Below are positions 19,919 through 23,980 of a stretch of 23,980 bases of DNA, in pieces. Source of the DNA: Entophlyctis helioformis (taxonomy: Eukaryota; Chytridiomycota; Chytridiomycetes; Chytridiales; Chytriomycetaceae); NCBI GenBank assembly GCA_025526915.1, contig JAHLKH010000287.1, forward strand, positions 1 through 23,980, read 5' to 3'. Position numbers and translations under genes: made by a program. The notes below the pieces were generated by a model that was given only the letters and a program-made list of their open reading frames with translations, searched no databases and was not told where the DNA came from. Numbering within the stretch: the first letter of the stretch is position 1; every line of letters begins with the position of its first letter.

Positions 19919-21051
19919 TTACTTTCCAGAGCCCTTGACCACCGCGACTGTTGGAGACGCGCACGATGGGTGGTGGTGGAAAGGTGGAAAGGTGAGCACG
20001 GCAAGCCACACATGGCACACAAGCATTCGACGAGACGCACCGATGATGATGATCAGGATGATGCCCACGACGCCGCCGATGATGAGCTTCATCTTGAGGT
20101 CCTTCCACCACATCTCTCTCCGCACCTTGTTGGCGCCGCGTTTGAACTGCAGCGACGAGTTCTGGAGGTCCTCTAGTCACGGGCAGGCCGAGACGATGGC
20201 CAGTGGCACGCACAAGACAGTCCATGCGTCAGTGTATCCATCCACACACCCATCCACTCATCCACCCATCCATCCATCCATCGATGCCACGCTGGATCAC
20301 GCATTCACGCACCAGTCTTGTTCTGCAGCGTCTCGAGCTGCTCGCCGCGCTGCATGACCTTGTGGATGTTGTCTGTGTCCGCACCGCATCACAGCGAGTC
20401 GAGTGTCGAGTGTCGAGTGTCGAGTGACGGGACATGGCATGGGATGCCACGTGGCGCATTGAGGGACCCGCACCCACGGGCAAGAAACAGCACAGCCGCC
20501 GTTCGATTGGTGGGTCAGTCGGCCGAGTGGTCGGCGGGTTGGTTGAGCCAGCCAGCCAACACAGCCGAGCAGAGCCGAGCAGGGAAGAGCCGCGCAGAGC
20601 AGAGCCACGAGGGAAAAGCAAACAAGGCGGCGTGGATGCCAGAAGGCGTTGCGGTTGACGTGCCGCAGATGCAGGAGCAGGCACAAGAGCAGGCACAAGA
20701 GCAGCATAGACACATATGCAGATGCAGATGCAGATGCCGCAGACATGTGCGATGAGGGAGGGAAGCGACCGTCAGCCATCGAGGACGATTCACACAAGGG
20801 CAGGAGACCAGGGCCAGCCAAGCGGCATTGATTGCCACGGCCAGGCAGCCAAGGCAGCGAACGAGCAAGCGAGCAAGCGGCAATCTGGCCAAGTGGCGGC
20901 GGCAAGCTCGGCAAGCCCGGCAAGGGGTGGAAGGGGCAGGGAAGGGACAGGCGATGCAGGGGGAGCAAGAGCCAGACGTACCCTGCATGATGCCGACGAC
21001 CTCGTCGACCTGCTGCTGCACTTGCGCCGTCTTGCCGGTAGATGATGCCAT
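19919..21051 (-). CDS. SNC1: Synaptobrevin/Snc-type R-SNARE
   Basis: Vesicle SNARE for fusion at the plasma membrane or endosome. Exons (minus): 21051-20982, 20372-20313, 20172-20041, 19947-19919; total 96 residues. The R-SNARE motif begins almost at the N-terminus (TAQVQQQVDEVVGIMQDNIH); the zero-layer Arg is residue 32 in VMQRGEQLE. RGANKVRREMWWKDLKMK is the conserved basic/aromatic juxtamembrane block. It is followed by the TM segment LIIGGVVGIILIIII (about 72-86) and a short tail VAVVKGSGK. There is no longin domain and only a minimal N-terminal extension. The first intron is 609 nt, the longest in the window. The last exon is 29 nt. Junction phases are all consistent. Confidence 0.93.
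20373..20981 (-). other. 609-nt first intron of the synaptobrevin gene
   Basis: This is the longest intron in the window, with donor GTACGT and acceptor ACACAG. It carries four tandem TCGAGTG heptamers (about 20398-20426), GAGCAGAGCCGAGCAG units (20570-20610), GAGCAGGCACAA twice (20675-20702) and GCAGAT repeats (20718-20735). No gene was recognised inside it on either strand. Long first introns may host regulatory elements, but nothing specific is seen. Confidence 0.7.
20398..20426. repeat. TCGAGTG heptanucleotide tandem repeat
   Basis: Consecutive TCGAGTG units with one variant end (GAGTGACG), in the synaptobrevin first intron. Confidence 0.8.
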
Positions 21052-21303
21052 TGCAGATGTGTGTGTGTGTGTGTGTGGGTTGGTTGAGGTTGCGGTTGCG
21101 GTTGTTGAGATGGCCGGCAAGGAGTCGTGTCACAGGCCGGCGGAGATATGGCTGTCACGGCGGCGGATGCCAGGACGACAAGGGTGGATGCCGTCAACAC
21201 GGCATGGATGGACGGGCGGATGGATGGATCGAAGGGCGGACGCACACAGGGACACAGGGATGGATGGATGGACCAAGATCGGTGGATTGGCTTCATTCGT
21301 CGT
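21052..21303. promoter_or_regulatory. Intergenic segment: synaptobrevin promoter and MRT4 3' end
   Basis: 252 bp between MRT4 stop (21304) and synaptobrevin ATG (21051). A (GT)n run at about 21057-21077 abuts the synaptobrevin start and reads CA on the transcript strand. GGAT/ATGG tetranucleotides recur at 21205-21230 and 21258-21272. No TATA box or AATAAA was obvious. Confidence 0.5.
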
Positions 21304-22651
21304 CTAGGCATCCATGGCGTCCATCTCAACGACCTTGCCGTCATGGTAATAATGTGCGACAGTCAGGTGGAACTCGGCCAAATGGTGGTCAAAGTGTTTC
21401 TGTCGCATCGCAGCCTCGTCAGCATGGGCACCGCGTCCCACACAGCACACACAGCACACACAGCACACGCTACTCACAAGAATGTGCGCCTGCTCCGGCG
21501 TGAGCGTGTCGCCCTCCTTGCAGACCGTGTAGTCGTTCTTGAGCATGACGGCGCCGTTGACAAGCGTCGTGGGCATGCCGAGCTTGCGCAGCTGCGGCTC
21601 CATGTTGTGCGGCACGATCGTGTCGCCGCGCATCAGCTGGCCAGCCGGAATGACCACTTCTTGCGTGGCAATCGCGCCACCTCTTGCAAAGTCGAGCTCC
21701 TTCTTGTTTGCAAAGTACCTGCAGCGACAGGACCGGTCAGAGAGCGCCAGTCAGCCATCGCCCCGTCAATGGCCTGCCCGCTCAGCAACCACAGGACACT
21801 GCGCAAAACGCACTTTCTGACTTCCTCGGGTGCAGAGTCGGTGAACATGAGACCGACATTGCCAGTGAGTTTCTGTCGCGCAGGCAGAGTAAGTCCATCG
21901 TGCCCGACCCGCAAACCTGCGTCAATCTCGGTCGCAGCAGCCACTCACAGACGCCAAATAGTGGAGGTTGTTCTTGTACTCCTCCTCCTCGGTCGTGCCA
22001 AGCGCCTTGGCCATGACCTTGTTGCGGCCAAGGAAGAATCTGTGCCAGCCACTCGTCAGCCCGCCAGCGATCGCACGTGGGGCTGGCCGGACAACGAGAG
22101 CAACGTACCTGCTGGTGGTCCAGTCGGCGCGCACCTCCTTCATGAACGTGTTTCTCATGTTGAGCACCTCGAACACATAGATGTATGCGTACTTGTCAGC
22201 GCACTCGCGGATCTTTTGCGAGTGGTCGTCGTGGTCGTCGTCGTCGCATCGAATGCACACACACCACACACACCACACCACAAGTCAGCATGGGAAATGT
22301 TTCGGCGGTGATGGATGGGCAAGCAACGGTGCACCGACGGGCACGGCATGCCAGCAGCTACAGCCGACTGCTACGCATACTGCTGCCCATACTGGTAGTG
22401 CTGCTGCTGCAAGCCCACTCGGGCACCGGCCACTGCAGTCAGCGCATACACCACACACACCTCCTCAAACAGCTTGTCCTTGACTTCACGACCCTTCTTG
22501 TCGGTCTTGGTGAGGTTGACTGGACAATCCAAGACACAATGGTCAGCAGCCCATCGAGCAGCGGCCCACCGCCATGCACCCATGCATGCACAGAGGCCAC
22601 CCGGTCCCGCACAGCCGCCTCACCAATCTTGGCTCTCTTTGACTTGGGCAT
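21304..22651 (-). CDS. MRT4: MRT4, uL10-like ribosome assembly factor
   Basis: Nucleolar protein that occupies the P-stalk base of pre-60S particles and is later replaced by P0/uL10. Exons (minus): 22651-22624, 22519-22461, 22212-22109, 22039-21949, 21872-21814, 21718-21478, 21399-21304; total 225 residues. Start MPKSKRAKI and NLTKTDKKGREVKDKL are the family N-terminus. Further blocks: YIYVFEVLNMRNTFMKEVR, FFLGRNKVMAKALG, GNVGLMFTDSAPEEV, KKELDFARGGAIATQEVVIP, NMEPQLRKLGMPT, DYTVCKEGDTLTPEQAHIL and AEFHLTVAHYYHDG. As expected for MRT4 it lacks the long acidic P-protein tail. The gene starts 74 bp from the end of the LRR gene. Confidence 0.95.
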
Positions 22652-22687
22652 CGTGGGCTCTGTTGGTGTGAATGTCGGCAACCGCAC

Positions 22688-22700
22688 AAAAAAAAAAAAA
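22688..22700. promoter_or_regulatory. Homopolymeric dA:dT tract upstream of MRT4
   Basis: Thirteen consecutive A on plus (T on the MRT4 sense strand) lie 36 nt upstream of the MRT4 start codon, with a second TTTTTG stretch close by. In an otherwise GC-rich window this is the clearest nucleosome-disfavouring type element. In the 74-bp gap it may also serve as U-rich 3'-end context for the LRR gene. Confidence 0.5.
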
Positions 22701-22724
22701 TACAAAAAGAAATCGCCACGACAG

Positions 22725-22730
22725 TTTATT
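22725..22730 (-). terminator. AATAAA overlapping the stop codon of the LRR gene
   Basis: The minus strand reads CTC GAA TAA ACTG: the TAA stop (22728-22726) is inside AATAAA. If this is the poly(A) signal, cleavage would fall 10-30 nt downstream, near the T-rich tract, leaving a 3' UTR of only tens of bases. Confidence 0.5.
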
Positions 22731-23979
22731 CGAGAGCGCCGACGACGAGATGCGCGTCGTTGATGGCGAGATGGATGCTCGGGCCGGGCCGACGGAGCGA
22801 GGCGACCATGGCACACAGGTCAGCAGTGTCGCCGTACTCGCCCGCGACGTTCACGCTCCTCAATGCCCGCATGCGCGTGTCCGTGACGATCTTGGCCACC
22901 GTGTCGAGGGCGACCCCTGCGCATCCGCGGATATCCAGCCGCTCGATGAGATGGGCGGACGGCGTGGCAAAGACAGGACACACGGCACTCGCGGCGGGTG
23001 TCAGGGTCAGGGTCAGGGCATCCAGCTGTCGCAGACGCACGTCGCGCAGGGCGGTGCAGCGTGCAAAGAGGGCGGACAGGCCCGTGTCCGTGACGGCGGT
23101 GGCGCGCATCATGCCGAGATCAAGGTGGACAAGAGAGTCGCCCCACGCGTCGGCAATGACAGCGAGACCGGCGTCCGAGACCTTGTGGTTTCCGACGAGG
23201 ACGAGGCGCTGGATGGCGCGGGTCTGGCGACTGATAGCCTCGAGCGCGGCGTCGGAGATGTTGGTGTAGGTGAGGTCGAGGGCGGTGAGGGACGGGCAGA
23301 GAAAGGGCACCATGCCCAGAGCGCCGTCGGAGAGGCCCGTGACGTAGCCGACCGACAGGTGCGTGAGGGTCGGCCGGTTGCGCAGAAGGAGCCGCTGAAG
23401 CGTCGTGTCGGTGATGTGCACGAAAAACAGGTCCAGCCGCGTGAGGGCCGGTGTGGCGAGCGCGTCGACGGTCAGCAGCGAGTACCTCGGGCGGTCCGAG
23501 GTCGACGTGATGGTGAGGTGCTTCAAGGCGTTGAACGACGCGGACGAGTTGAGCAGAGAGATCTTGAATTCGTCGCGCTCAGAGGAGAGCTCGAGCGTCG
23601 ACAGGCTGTGGGCACGGACGGCGAGGCCGGTGAGCGAGGCGGCCGAGAAGCCGTTGAGTCGCACTTGGACGAGCGAGGCTGCGAACGTCTCGGCCAGCCG
23701 CAACAAGAGGGCGTCGGGCACAAAGTTGGAGTCGGCGTTGATGGCCGAGATGCGAATGGCGTGGTGGTGCACACGCGGACTCTTGCTGTCTGGTGGAAGG
23801 TGCACCAGAGTGTCGGCCGACGACGAGGCGGGCATGTGGCTGGGCTTGCACACTTCGGCTGTTGTGTCGAGCATCTCGTCAAGGATGCCGAGCACCATCT
23901 GGCGGGCATCGTCCACCACAGGCACGATCGCATCCGCCTGAGCCGCCTTGGCCAGCAGCTGCGACGCACTTGCAGCAGC
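22726..23979 (-). CDS. Leucine-rich-repeat protein of AMN1/F-box-LRR type (C-terminal part; 5' end beyond window)
   Basis: At least 417 codons, open to the right edge without an intron or stop, ending HLVVGALE-stop. Repeats of about 26 residues follow the cysteine-containing LRR pattern of AMN1/FBXL proteins: LTHLSVGYVTGLSDGALGMV, LTALDLTYTNISDAALEAIS, IQRLVLVGNHKVSDAGLAVI, LVHLDLGMMRATAVTDTGL, LRDVRLRQLDAL and IERLDIRGCAGVALDTVAKI. Upstream repeats are more degenerate. The visible N-terminal part (AKAAQADAIVPVVDDARQ) shows no F-box; one could lie outside the window. Probable role is substrate or partner binding, possibly in an SCF ubiquitin ligase, but that is inference. It is the only gene here with a long uninterrupted coding exon besides uL15m. 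Confidence 0.8.
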   Translation of the reverse strand, partial: AAASASQLLAKAAQADAIVPVVDDARQMVLGILDEMLDTTAEVCKPSHMPASSSADTLVHLPPDSKSPRVHHHAIRISAINADSNFVPDALLLRLAETFAASLVQVRLNGFSAASLTGLAVRAHSLSTLELSSERDEFKISLLNSSASFNALKHLTITSTSDRPRYSLLTVDALATPALTRLDLFFVHITDTTLQRLLLRNRPTLTHLSVGYVTGLSDGALGMVPFLCPSLTALDLTYTNISDAALEAISRQTRAIQRLVLVGNHKVSDAGLAVIADAWGDSLVHLDLGMMRATAVTDTGLSALFARCTALRDVRLRQLDALTLTLTPAASAVCPVFATPSAHLIERLDIRGCAGVALDTVAKIVTDTRMRALRSVNVAGEYGDTADLCAMVASLRRPGPSIHLAINDAHLVVGALE

Positions 23980-23980
23980 A

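Noticed and set aside
20434..20831. Small plus-strand open frames in the 609-nt synaptobrevin intron
   Set aside because: They are low-complexity repeats in translation (Glu/Ala/Gln-rich), with no start context or family match.

Overview
This window is nuclear DNA from a GC-rich, intron-dense eukaryote. It holds twelve protein genes, all ordinary cellular ones, and no phage, plasmid, CRISPR or bacterial operon structure. Gene content (USO1, NUC1, SEC63, TMA7, a mitochondrial uL15, HIRA, cytosolic PheRS beta, a Snc-type R-SNARE, MRT4) and architecture suggest an early-diverging fungus, perhaps chytrid- or blastocladia-like. The lineage is an inference. I placed splice sites by eye from GT/AG positions, reading phase and family conservation. 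The ten spliced models contain 60 introns. All seven complete spliced models whose totals I checked join to whole codons.

Layout, left to right. Eleven of the twelve genes are on the minus strand; only uL15m is on plus. USO1/p115 (5' part; its 3' end runs off the left edge) is followed upstream by NUC1 (mitochondrial endonuclease G type), SEC63 (ER translocon J-protein) and TMA7 (tiny ribosome-associated protein split into six exons). TMA7 is divergent from uL15m across about 106 bp. uL15m converges on HIRA (histone H3.3 chaperone), which is followed by FARSB (Phe-tRNA synthetase beta). Next come an isolated ABCC-type nucleotide-binding domain without transmembrane segments, a LETM1-domain mitochondrial protein, a 96-residue synaptobrevin, MRT4 (60S assembly factor) and an intronless leucine-rich-repeat gene that runs off the right edge.

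Functional themes are the secretory pathway (USO1, SEC63, synaptobrevin), ribosome and translation (TMA7, uL15m, FARSB, MRT4) and mitochondria (NUC1, uL15m, LETM1-domain protein). Neighbouring genes are not obviously one pathway. Intergenic gaps are short, from 35 to about 250 bp, with one of 469 bp.

No new multi-gene system is evident. The most interesting points are at the gene-structure level: TMA7 microexons including a terminal exon that encodes only Lys-stop; introns of 38 and 40 nt; a GC-AG intron; a 5' splice-site pattern with C favoured at +4; an orphan ABCC NBD; a tandem 13-bp repeat abutting the SEC63 start codon; and long simple repeats inside introns, one of which begins at a splice donor.
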